The position numbers were made by a program, and so were the translations under genes. The notes under the pieces were generated by a model. That model worked only from the letters and a program-made list of their open reading frames with translations, was not told the DNA's origin and searched no databases. 64,000 nucleotides of DNA from Neostapfia colusana (Eukaryota; Streptophyta; Magnoliopsida; Poales; Poaceae): the NCBI GenBank assembly GCA_030760725.1, contig JASWHV010000019.1, positions 31,251,944 through 31,315,943 on the forward strand, in the 5' to 3' direction. Each line of letters opens with the position of its first letter. The stretch's first letter is position 1. Below, one piece after another: positions 1 through 11,989 of this stretch.

Positions 1-3000
1 ACGGGGTCGACCCCGTCCCAACGCGGCCACCGCACGGTGAAAGAGCGGAGTCACCACGCCAGCGCAACGCCCGCTTGGCTGTTTTCACGGTGCCCCGGCT
101 GCCTCAGCGTTCCCCCATCCACAATCGCCTCCACGCGCAAACTTGTTCCTTGCCGCTCTCTGGTCGCTGGCGTCTGAGCAACCCAGGCACTCTCGTGCCC
201 GACGAGCAACACAAGAAAGAACAGCCTCGAGGTACTGATCACCGCCGTACTGACCTCGCCCTCTCTCTCGCACGGTCGGCAAAGAATTTGGGGTATTAGT
301 GTGTCGGGGTGTTTAGAACCGAACCATGCGAAATCCGGAAATTCGTAGCAAGTAAGCCACCACTCCTTAGGCCGAGCTAAAGACATGATCTAGACTCGCC
401 CACGCATCTCTGAGATCAGAAATCATCGAGTTTCATCGAGTATGGGCGATGCTGTTCGAGCTTTTTGCATCGGCGCCGATTTCCGGTCAAGGTCACTGGT
501 GAGGTCATAGTTGCAGCTGTTTTCACAGAGATCGGTGCCCATATCCATGATCAGCGGGTGTCAGCGGAGCTCCCCGAGCAAACCGCATCGAAAAAGGTGC
601 AGGGGATGCTGAGTTTGACGTCGCCGGTGTGCTCCCGGCCGCTGTTGCCGGCGGGAGCACTGTTCTGGCCGCTGTCAAGCTCCGGTGAGGGCACCAACGT
701 GTTTTCCGAGTCGAGTTAGGCACAGGCGGCAAGTTCCGTCGAAGTTCGGGCAGTGAAACGCCCGGCGGCGAGCGCTCCGGCGAGGCGCTGCCGTGGGAGC
801 TGCGGGAGAGCGCGAGGTAGACGAAGGGGGGCCGGGTCCACCGATCAGCCTCTGATCTCGCGCGGGGATCGGTTTGCGGCCGGGATTCGGTGCGGCAGCA
901 CTGGTAAAACCCCGTGGGCCGCGGTGTGGCCGCATTTTGAGTGGGCCGGCTCGAGGAGTGGGCCCCACCCGCAGGATTTAAACATTTTTGGAATTTCCAG
1001 TTTTAGTTCAAACTTCAAATGAATAGAACATTGGCTAGGAAACTCCAAATTCGATGAACCAAATTTTGCTGAACTCAGAATTCTGAGTACTTTCCAGCAA
1101 TACTAAATTCAGCTCATGAAATTGAATAGTTTTCCAGAATTAAATCCCTAAAATTTAAACTGTTGGGAATTTTATCTGGAGAACTACTTTATGAAAAATT
1201 CTGATATTTGGCTGAGAGGTTCATTGGAAAATCCCAGAATCCCAGTAAAATTTTCAGACTCATCCAAGTTCATTTAGTTACCCTAATGGGGTGATCAAGG
1301 GAACTGCCCTGAGAAAATAGAAAAATGTACAGAAACATTTTTCAGATTTTCTCAAATCTTAATTAGGGCATAACTTTCTGTAGAATTCTTCAAATGACAT
1401 GAAACCAACTCTATTAGAACCGTCCTAAATTCTAGTTTCCAGAAAGTAATGGTTGGAGCCATGAGAAACCCTGGAATTACTTAGAGGCTCAAATATTGAC
1501 CAAATAGGCTTTTATTTGTACAATGTTCAATTGAACTTTGTTTCAAATAAAACTTGGTTATGACTCTGGTTAGGACCCTAACAATCCACCATAAAAAATT
1601 CAGAACCAGAGGGGAGGGTTAGCTAGAGTTATTAGTAATTAAGTATTCCAGTGTACACATCGCATTTAAATTGACACATCGTATTTCATTAAATGTGTAG
1701 TCGCTGAAGAAGAGACTCCGGAAGTCTGGACTTCCTCCTTCCGGAAGAAGAGATAACTACTGACCAGCAGCAACAAGGCAAGCCCCGGTTTGCATTAACT
1801 CTTTTATAAAGTTTTCACTTTGTTTACATACGTAGGATGATATATGATTGTGCATTAGGTTTAGGATGAATGAAACCCCACTTGCATGACCAGAAATTTT
1901 CCATAAGAGTGAGGGTAGTGTCTAAGACCTCGGGTAGACAGGCTATGCTTAATGTTTCATAGGACTTCGGTACAAGTCGAGTAGTTGTAATCTACTCGCG
2001 AGTTTAGGCTTGGGATACACGGGTTCGGTTGAGTGATGGGAGATCACTTTAGTAATGAAAATGAGACTAGGCAGGGGCTAAGGCGCAGCAAGAGGGAGTC
2101 TTGTGTGCGCAGCCTGTCCATGTCGATTGAGGACCTATCCGTGTGCGGCCCACGGTGATCAAGTTTGAACGTACCGAAGGCATATCGGATATATGGGCTC
2201 CGATAAACCGATGTAGCCTAAACCTCCGGGCGTCGAGGCATAACGTACCGATTTATAGGTGTAGGCTGAGGGCAGCAAGGTGGAAATCTGCCAACGGGCA
2301 TAGAGAGATGCTCCATGTGGGGAACCTCCTGCTCGTTTCGGTGCGACCGGTTCGACGTTTGGGCTGTTGGGTGAAAGTTTGTCCCGTACGACATCGAGTG
2401 AGCGTGCTGTGCAGCTCCACGGATGGGCGTACATGACGTGCTCTTTGGGTTTCCCTGCAGGTGTATATCGAGTCGATTCGCCGTCCCTCGCGGTGAAGAG
2501 TACCACTTGGTCACTGAGTCGTGACGTAGAATAATGTATGAAATATGTTGATTCAATATTGCTGATATGATATAATATTGTATTGCTACATGTTTGCCAC
2601 CAAATATTGCTTACTAAATTTCAGTTTTTTGAACTGTTAACTTGTTGCTAAAAGATGAACTAAGGATGAACTTGTAGGCGTGTCCATTTGCTGCAATATC
2701 ACTATCCTATGTCATTGTACACCTCATGTAGAGTTTCATGTTTAGGTGAGTCGGTTAAGCCATGTTGAGCCATCGTGCTCACGGTTGCTGCTTAAGTGTT
2801 TTTCAGGTGAGGAGCCACCCACGGACTCGCAGTACGAGTCCACCGGCGAGGGTTACCCTCCGTCGGGGACCACGGCTGAGTGGGAGCCGTACACGCCGCG
2901 CTGAGCTGAAGAGTGCAGCTAGTGTGGGTTGCCCTAGGGCTGGGCAGCCAACTTTTGCTAGATAGGCGGGCGTGAGTTGTATAGTGTAGACTTCCGCTGT

Positions 3001-3161
3001 GTAAGATAAATAATATTTTGTAACTGGAGTTTGTACTGCTTTGTACAGTTCAGTTGTTTTCCCATGTAATATATTGTGTTCTTATGACGTGTGCTGTCAG
3101 GTGTCGCATCGTGCGGCACCACCCTCTGCGATCCTGGATGGGCGGATCCCGGTCCGCCACA
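1..3161 (+). repeat. 5' LTR of element A (truncated by window start)
   Basis: It is homologous to 10290-13427 and ends in CA at 3160-3161, three bases before the primer site. From left to right it holds a GC-rich block (1-970) closed by GTGGGCCCCAC (958-968), an AT-rich stretch with 'ataactttg..ctccaaat' modules (970-1650), the LTR ORF exon 1 counterpart (1701-1778, damaged by a one-base loss), a TATAAA at 1805-1810, a moderately GC-rich section (1850-2520) and the exon 2 counterpart from 2807. The short open frames here occur on both strands and look like chance. Confidence 0.93.
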
Positions 3162-3164
3162 GCC

Positions 3165-3176
3165 TGGTATCAGAGC
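3165..3176 (+). other. Primer binding site, initiator tRNA-Met (element A)
   Basis: TGGTATCAGAGC starts three bases (gcc) after the LTR end. It is complementary to the 3' end of plant initiator tRNA-Met, the usual minus-strand primer for many plant LTR elements. Confidence 0.95.
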
Positions 3177-5007
3177 TGCATTGGGGATAGAACAGTACTT
3201 AAGGACTATATTATGGGAAAACGTAGGATTACAGTGAGGATTCGGTAGTTGCCCAAGCAAGGACTATAATAGCATAGTTACTTAATGTGGCAAAGACTAA
3301 CCTATGTGTTATAATTCTGAATTTTAATTATGTAACGACGCACCCACGCGCTGGTAAGTATGGTAAGGAACGCCACCGAAAGCGGTTCAATTTCGGTTAG
3401 CTCCCCTGACGAGGAACGTGGTTCAGGGATAGGTCTCATAGCTTGGTGTGAGACGTCAATATGAAACTCTTGGACTCTTCATGTTCCTGAGTTCATATGA
3501 AACTTTGATCCCTAGCGTGCATTAGGCAAGTAAGTGGAGACCCCATCGCGTGGTCAGTAACGCGAGAGTGTGTTCGTCTTGGAATAGCCCAGGAGGACAT
3601 ACGCAGCGCTTGCCATCGGCGTGCCCTGCAGGGCAGTAGGTGGTATCTGTTGGGTTGATAACCTTCCCAACCGTGACGACCCGTTCATGACATACTCGGG
3701 TTCCCCGTCGTGTGGTGTTGAAACACGATCACGTACCTTGAGGCGTGACTTAACTCAAGGACGGCCGTATGGCAATGATACGGGCATTTGTATTTACTTT
3801 TAAATATGATCCTGCCTGAAATGAAACCAACCATTGAGTGCACCATTATTGTGTGGTCTTCTGCAGGTACTAACCACGTAGGTATCCGTGTAGTAAACAT
3901 GTGCGAGAGACTGTTTAGTGCCACACTTGAGACATATATGCCGGTATGATCCGGTTAGGATTTTCTTTTGTGAGGAACGTAGTACCGAGATATTGTAGGC
4001 ATATGCATGAAAATAATGATAAAAAGGAAATAAAATCATTAGGTTCAACAATTAGGACCCTGGTTGGGTAGACAAATTGAAAAGGGATGAGTGTAGTTCC
4101 AAAAGACTGAAAAACAGAGTGCTCTGTTTTGGACAGCAAGTTTGCTGATCTTCAACAGGGCATAACTCACAGGTCTTTTAGCCCAGAGAGGTGTGACATA
4201 TAGTTCTGGGAGGGTATTGAAGTACTCTACAACTTTGTTGTAGACTTCCAGAGCTGAAACACACCTTAAGATTGCTTAAATCCCAGAGGGGTGTAAACTG
4301 TCCAGAACCAGGACAGAGTTAAACACTCTCTGGACTGTTCTGTTGTTCAATGATAACTCCCAGCAGCAAAACCAAAAATTTTCATATGATACATACATAG
4401 AAAGGGTAGAAGATGTGTGACATCTTTGCAATTCAAAGTTTCTGAAATTTTAGCACAGAATTCAGTAGAAATCAAAGTTGAAAACAGCAACTTTCCAAGG
4501 GAGGTGCTGTTAAAATTCTTCCAAAAATTCTGCTGACATTGAATTACCATAACTTTTTAACCAGAGCTGATCAGTGGACAAATGAGTACTCGTTGGAAAG
4601 ATACTGAAGTTAACTTTAACTTTGTTATTCAACTTGAGTCATGAAAATGCCCCGAACCAGATCAAAACTTAGAATAGGTAGAAACTGGTCATTCTGACAG
4701 AAGAATGACAGTTGAACTCATTGGAGAGGGTGTGGTACCCTAAGGGTGGTATATGTGATGACAAAGCGATAGTAATATCTCGTAATGACCAAACTTAGTT
4801 ATGGTGAGCTTCCAAAGTGGGGGTTCATCAAGTTGGGTTAAACTAGCTTGTGTTTGGTCTGGTAATGGTGTAGCTTGTGCAAAGTTATTACATTATCTAC
4901 TTACGAGATGTATCGCATGTTTTTATTGTCATTATGATGTTACGCCTATGGTTATTGGACTGCATGCAATCTGTTGCGGGACAGATGTTATTGTCGTATG
5001 GTTGCAG
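3177..5007 (+). other. Untranslated leader of element A with predicted intron 3354-5007
   Basis: About 1.8 kb without a plausible gene separates the primer site from the gag ATG. A strong plant 5' splice site (CTG|GTAAGTATGG) lies at 3353/3354, 192 nt after the LTR. A 3' splice site (TTGCAG) ends at 5007, directly before ATGG of gag. Both sites are present at matching places in element E, and similar ones in B and C. The second half contains several 'ataact...' modules resembling those in the LTRs. Splicing is inferred, not shown. Confidence 0.6.
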
Positions 5008-8000
5008 ATGGTTCACACTAGGACCACACACGAGGTTGGTGGCTCTAGCCAAGGGGGAGGCGATGACTCCCAGCCACCGGCCTACAACAGCACCCCGCAG
5101 CAGCAGCCACCACCGCCGCCTCCGCTTACTCTAGCGGATGTGATAGCGGCACTGGTGGGAGGTCGTGAGGAGCAGACCGACCTGCGCTGCACGATCGTGC
5201 AGAATACGTCCCAGGCGGGGGACGTCAAGATAGAGGGCCTCGTGAGCCCCGGGAAGTGTCGTACTCGGATTTCATGAGTACGCACCCTACAGTGTTCACC
5301 GAAGCCGAAGAACCACTGGAGGCGGACAACTGTTTGCGGACTATCGAGTCCAAGTTCGGGCTGCTCCAATGTACGGAGCGGCAGAAGACTCTGTTCACGG
5401 CGCAGCAACTCCACGGTGCAGCTGGTGCGTGGTGGGCGAACTATGTCGCCTCACGTCCGGCCGGCCATGCCGTGGAATGGGGAGAGTTCCGGGAGGCGTT
5501 CCGCGCCTATCACATTCCTCCCGGGATCATGAAGAGGAAGTTCCAAGAATTTTTTGAACTGAAGCAGGGCAGGAGGAGTGCCTACGGCTACTCCCGTGCC
5601 TTCAACCAACTGGCGCAGTATGCGTCAGACTACATCTCCACTGAAGAGAAGAAACGGGAACATTTCTATCGGGGGTTACACCCCAAAATGAAGACACATC
5701 TCGTTCAGTGGAATTGCGGCACTTTCAATGACCTAGTCAACGCCGCGATTATGCAAGAGGACGCTCAGCGGGAGTTGGCAGCTGAGCAGCGGAAGCGCAG
5801 CGCTCCACCTAGCAGTGGGGGTGGCGCTCCCCAGAAGTACCGCATGGTGTATCGGACACCATCCGGACAGCAGTGGCATCCACCGGCGCGACCTCAGCGG
5901 TTCGGGGGACGTTCATTTCCGTCACCTCCGTTCCATCCGCCGATGCCACCACCAAGACAGCAGCAGCAGCAGCAGCAAACGGTACCCCGGGCGTTTCCAC
6001 CGCCACAACGCGCCCCCGGATTCCGTCCAACGATCAGCTGGGGACCGCCCTGTTTCATCTGCTTCACGTGTGGCCAGGCGGGCCACTTCGCGAAGGACTG
6101 TCCCCAGGGGCAGCAAAGCAGCGGGCAAGCCCAGTTCCAGGGCGGAGCTCGAGGCCGACCTCCGGTGAAGAAGGTTGGTCAGCGGACTGGGGGCGTCCGC
6201 AACCTGGACAATGAGGACGCCCCAGAGGGAGACAACGTGCTGGCAGGTACGTTTACTCTCAACAATCAAGCCATCATCATACTTTTTGATTCTGGTGCAA
6301 CCCACAACTTTATAAGTGCATCCTATGTCGTTAAGCATCAGCTGGAAACCTTTCCAACCGAGTGTTTGTATATGATCTGCTCACCGGGAGGAAAGATTTC
6401 AGCAACGATGATGGTTCCAAAAGCACCACTGTGCTTAGGTGGGAAGATATACCCCACCACTATGATTATCCTTGAGGGGCAGATGATTGATGCAATCTTG
6501 AGAATGTCATGGCAAAGTTACCATGGCGCCGTCCTGGAAACCCTATCACGGACGGTTCACCTCAACTCTCCATTACACCGTCCGCAGTCCCTCTTATTAG
6601 ATAATCCAGTCCGGGAAGTTTCAGTGATCAACCATACTGAAGCTCTCAAGTTAGAGGACATCCCCGTAGTCCGGGAGTACCCTGACGTGTTCCCGGATGA
6701 CCTTCCGGGCATGCCACCTGAGCGGGATGTCGAGTTCAAGATTGAACTTGCACTCGGGACTACGCCCATATCACGGAGACCATACAAGATGGCTCCAAAT
6801 GAGCTGGCGGAACTGAAAGAACAGCTCAATGATCTGTTGAGCAAGGGTTTCATTAGGCCGAGTTCCTCGCCTTGGGGATGCTCGGCGCTGTTCGTGAAGA
6901 AGAAGGATGAAACCCTGAGGCTGTGTGTGGATTACCGGCCGCTCAACGCCGTCACCATCAAGAATAAGTACCCACTGCCCCGCATCGACTTATTGTTTGA
7001 TCAACTTGTGGGTGCAAGTGTATTCTCCAAGATGGACCTTCGCTCTGGATATCACCAGATTAAAATCCGGGCGGAGGATATTCCGAAGACGGCCTTCTCG
7101 ACGAGATATGGACTATATGAATATCTCGTCATGTCCTTTGGTCTCACAAATGCTCCAGCCCATTTCATGTATCTCATGAACTCGGTGTTCATGCCGGAGC
7201 TGGACAAGTTCGTGGTAGTGTTTATCGACGATATCTTGGTTTACTCCAAGACAGAAGCCGAACATGTCGAACACTTGCGGATCGTTCTTCAATGATTGCG
7301 AGACCACAAGCTCTACGCCAAGTTCAGCAAATTCGAGTTTTGGATCAGCCAAGTGCCATTCTTGGGACATATCATCTCAGCGGAAGGCATTGCAGTTGAC
7401 CCAAGCAAGATAGAGCAAGTGCTGAAATGGAAAGCTCCCACTTCAGTCCATGAAGTCAGAAGCTTCCTCGGGTTAGCGGGATACTATCGGAGATTCATTC
7501 CAAGCTTCTCCAAGCTCGCTAAGCCGATGACAGAATTGCTGAAGAAAGGGACGAAATATGTTTGGAATACAGCGTGTGAAGGAGCATTCCAAGCATTGGT
7601 AAAGCATCTCACAACAGCCCCGGTCTTAGCTCAGCCGGATACAACAAAGCCCTTCGACGTGTATTGTGACGCGTCCGGGATTGGGCTTGGCTGCGTGTTG
7701 ATGCAGGAAGGACGTGTGGTCGCCTATGGCTCGCGCCAACTTCGGAACCATGAGCAGCACTATCCGACTCATGATCTTGAGCTTGCTGCAGTGGTTTTGG
7801 CGCTAAAAATGTGGAGGCACTATCTCCTGGGGAATCTGGTGCATCTCTACACCGACCACAAGAGCTTAAAATATATTTTCACCCAGAAAGAGCTGAACAT
7901 GAGGCAAAGGAGGTGGTTAGAGCTGATCAAAGATTATGAGATTGAGATCTATTACCACCCCGGCAAGGCGAATGTGGTTGCCGACGCGTTGAGTCGGAAA

Positions 8001-9542
8001 TCACATGTCCATCACCTCACCATTACACCGGTGGAGGAGGAAGAGCCGAGTATATACTTGGTTCCTTATGGATCGCTGTACAACCTTGCCCTCATCCCTA
8101 CCATTAGAGAAGATATCATTGCAGCTCAGAATACGGACAAAGGCATGGCACATCTCTGGAGACGGATAGACAATGGAGAGATCAAGTGTTTCCGGAAAGA
8201 TGATGAGGGGACGTTGTGGTTCAATGGTGGAATAGTCGTACCCCGAGATATGGAACTGAGGAGGAAGATCCTCGATGAAGCTCACTTGTCCAAATACTCC
8301 ATTCATCCGGGAAGCAACAAAATGTACCAAGATTTGAAAAAGAAATTTTGGTGGACACGGATGAAGAGGGAGGTAGCTAAGTACGTATCCGAGTGCGATA
8401 CGTGTAGACGAGTGAAGGCGGATCATATGAGGAAGTCAGGGCTGTTGCAACCCCTGAAGATCCCGGCATGGAAATGGGATGATGTGAGCATGGATTTCAT
8501 TGTGGGATTACCCTTAACATCCAAGAAACATGATTCCATTTGGGTGATCGTTGACCGACTGACCAAGTCAGCTGACTTCATCCCGGTACATACACATTTC
8601 CATGCCAACAGATATGCGGAGTTGTATATCGCCAGGATCCTATGTTTGCATGGCGTACCCAAGACCATAGTCTCAGACTGAAGTGCATTGTTTGTATCTC
8701 GCTTTTGGGAGCAGTTGCATGCTGCTTTGGGTACTAAACTGATTAGAAGCTCCGCTTACCACCCTCAGACAGATGGCCAGACAGAGAGGGTGAATCAAGT
8801 TTTGGAAGACATGTTGAGAGCATGTGCCATCCACCATGGTAGGAACTGGGATGATCACCTACCATTGGCGGAATTCTCGTACAACAGTGGCTATCAGGCG
8901 AGTATCAAGATGACACCCTACGAAGCTCTCTACGGTCGTAAATGTCGCACCCCATTAAACTGGTGCGAGTCCGGTGAAAGGGTCACATTCGGGGTTGATG
9001 TGGTGAACGACGCCGAAGAGCGCGTTCGGACGATTCAAGCTAACTTGAAGGCTGCTCAATCCTAGCAAAAGAGCTATGCTGATAAGAGCCGTAGACCGTT
9101 GCACTTCGACGTCGGTGAACACGTGTACCTCCGCGTGTCTCCGATGAAGGGCGTGCACCGGTTCGGTGTGAAGGGGAAGCTCGCTCCCCGTTTTATTGGA
9201 CCCTATGCTATCACTGAGAAGTGTGGACCAGCAGCGTATGGATTGGAGCTACCGGCATCTCTGGCTGGTGTCCATGATGTTTTCCATGTTTTCCAACTGC
9301 GAAAATGCTTGAAGCATACAGCTGCTGTTCCTACCGAAGACATCGGCGAGTTGAAACCGGATTTAACATATGATGAGTATCCGGTGGAAATTCTTGATGA
9401 GAAAGCCCGAACCACACGTAGCAGAACGTTGTAGTTCTACAAAATACTCTGGAGCAACCACACCACCGAAGAAGCGACGTGGGAGAGTGAGGAATTCCTT
9501 CGCTCAAACTACCCGGAGTTCATGGCTTCTCAACACGGGTAA
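5008..9542 (+). pseudogene. gag-pol polyprotein of element A, disrupted
   Basis: This is a single Gag-Pol frame in this lineage. From the ATG at 5008 it encodes a Pro/Gln-rich Gag N-terminus, a retrotransposon Gag domain, a polyglutamine tract, a CCHC zinc knuckle (CFTCGQAGHFAKDC), a protease (LFDSGATHNFIS), reverse transcriptase (FIDD near 7230), RNase H (DVYCDAS), an HHCC-DD35E integrase and a chromodomain at the C-terminus (WSNHTTEEATWE). It is inactive. One G is missing from a G run at 5217-5221 relative to E, shifting the frame, and in-frame stops lie at 7293, 8679, 9063 and 9432. Three of the four stops replace CGA arginine codons of E and the fourth replaces TGG, as expected from deamination of methylated cytosines. 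The natural stop is TAA at 9540-9542. Confidence 0.93.
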
Positions 9543-9573
9543 GTCCCTATTACATCGCTATCTCTTCTTTTGT

Positions 9574-9608
9574 AATCTCGGGACGAGATTCTTTTAAGGG
9601 GGGAGGGA
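9574..9608 (+). other. PPT-adjacent stem-loop and polypurine tract (element A)
   Basis: A perfect 7-bp hairpin (AATCTCG, loop GGA, CGAGATT; 9574-9590) is followed by the polypurine tract aaggggggaggga, which ends at the LTR start. The tract primes plus-strand DNA synthesis. The hairpin is present at the same place in elements B, C, E and H. Confidence 0.8.
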
Positions 9609-11989
9609 TGTAAGAGCCCAAGAAAAGGGACTTGCAAAAATTTTTCTTAACCTCAGAACACCACAGTTTTTATTATGGATATCTTAGGAAATATTGTGAA
9701 GAGCAAGTAACCTCCATCAAAAGAGTGATTAGAGGGGAAAGCCTTCATTTTCACAAAGTGGGATTTGTACACATGAACATGAGAGGTTGAGCTCACCCCT
9801 AGAACTTAAAAAGTCTTGGGAAGGTTCAGTCCAAGTGTCATGTAAATCCAACACTTTTTGAGGCACTTTTGGAGGTATTTGAAAAAGAGGCCAATTTGAA
9901 TGTAAATTCAAATTGTAGCAACTTTCATCACTCAAATTCAAAAGTTAGCTTCATTTTCAAACTCAGCACATTTTTCTGAGTTAGCCCACCAATTTTCATC
10001 CCTATTGGAGTTCATCTTGTCGGGAGCTAAATTTGCAATAATTCAAAACTGAATTTGAATTTCAGTTTAAACATGAAGCAAATTTAACCCAACAAAGTTT
10101 AAATTTGAGAACTCAAATTCAAACCAATACTTGGGGGCTAAGTCTCCGATTCAATGTTCAGTAGCTGGGATATTTACAAAAGAAAGGGGGGGGGGAAGAA
10201 TTAGAGGAGAGAAGAGGGCCCACTGGTCAGCCACCCCAGGGAGCAAACCGACTCGGGCACGCGGTCGAACACCCTACGGCCGACAGAGCACGGGGTCGAC
10301 CCCGTCCCAACGCGGCCACCACACGGTGAAAGAGCGGAGTCACCACGCCAGCGCGACGCCCGCTCGGCTGTTTTCACGGTGCCCAGGCTGCCTCAGCGTT
10401 CCCCCATCCACAATCGCCTCCGCGCGCAAACTTGTTCATTGCCGCTCTCTGGTCGCCGGCGTCCGAGCAACCCAGGCACTCTTGTGCCCGACGAGCAACA
10501 CAAGAAAGAACCGCCTCGAGGTACTGATCACCACCGTACTGACCTCGCCCTCTCTCTCGCACGGTCGGCAAAGAATTTGGGGGATTAGTGTGTCGGGGTG
10601 TTTAGAACCGAACCATGCGAAATCCAGAAATTCGTAGCAAGTAAGCCACCACTCCTTAGGCCGAGCTAAAGACATGATCTAGACTCGCCCACGCGTCTCT
10701 GAGATCAGAAATCATCGAGTTTCATCGAGTATGGGCGATGCTCTTCGAGCTTTTTGCATCGGCGCCGATTTCCGGTCTAGGTCACTGGTGAGGTCATAGT
10801 TGCAGCTGTTTTCACAGAGATCGGTGCCCATATCCATGATCAGCGGGTGTCAGCGGAGCTCCCCGACCAAACCGCATCGAAAAAGGTGCAGGGGATGCTG
10901 AGTTTGACGTCGCCGGTGAGCTCCTGGCCGCTGTTGCCAGCGGGAGCACTGTTCCGGCCGTTGTCAAGCTCCGGTGAGGGCACCAGCGTGTTCTCCGAGT
11001 CGAGTTAGGCACAGGCAGCAAGTTCCGTCGAAGTTCGGGCAGTGAAACGCCCGGCGGCGAGCGCTCCGGCGAGGCGCCGCCGCGGGAGCTGCGGGAGAGC
11101 GCGAGGTAGACGAAGGGGGGCCGGGTCCACCGGTCAGCCTCTGATCTCGCGCGGGGATCGGTTTGCGGCCGGGATTCGGTGCGGCAGCGCGGGAAAAACC
11201 CCGTGGGGCGCGGTGTGGCCGCATTCTGAGTGGACCGGCTCGAGGAGTGGGCCCCACCTGCAGGATTTAAACATTTTTGGAATTTCCAGTTTTAGTTCAA
11301 ACTTCAAATGAATAGAACTTTGGCTAGGAAACTCCAAATTCGATGAACCAAATTTTGCTGAACTCAGAATTCTGAGTAATTTCCGGCAATACCAAATTCA
11401 GCTCATGAAAGTGAATAGTTTTCCAGAATTAAATCCCTAAAATTTAAACTGTTGGGAATTTTATCTGGAGAACTACTTTATGAAAAATTCTGATATTTGG
11501 CTGAGAGGTTCATTGGAAAATCCCTGAATCCCAGTAAAATTTTCAAACTCATCCAAGTTAATTTAGTTACCCTAATGGGGTGATCAAGAGAACTGCACTG
11601 AGAAAATAGAAAAATGTACAGAAACATTTTTCAGATTTTCTCAAATCTTATTTAGGGCATAACATTCTGTAGAATTCTTCAAATGACATGAAATCAACTC
11701 CATTAGAACCATCCTAAATTCTAGTTTCCAGAATGTAATGGTTGGAGCCATGAGAAACCCTGGAATTACTTAGAGGCTCAAATATTGACCAAATAGGCTT
11801 TTATTTGTACAATGTTCAATTGAACTTTGTTTCAAATAAAACTTGGTCACGACTCTGGTTAGGACCCTACCAATCCACCATAAAAATTTCAGAACCAAAG
11901 GGGAGGGTTAGCTAGAGTTATTAGTAATTAAGTATTCCAGTGTACACATCGCATTTAAATTGACACATCGTATTTCATTAAACGTGTAG

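Noticed and set aside
753..1022. 89-codon frame in the GC-rich block, repeated at 11042-11311
   Set aside because: Arg/Ala/Gly-rich translation typical of GC-rich DNA; absent from other families and shared only because the two LTRs are copies.
2159..2506. Antisense frames of 108-115 codons repeated in four LTR copies (2159-2506, 12471-12797, 41096-41443, 51621-51968)
   Set aside because: Two overlapping frames are open at once, the copies are recent duplicates of one LTR region, and the C copies break the frame; no counterpart in D or H.
5954..5976. CAG repeat as a microsatellite of interest
   Set aside because: It encodes the short polyglutamine linker of Gag; modest length variation between A, C and E is ordinary.
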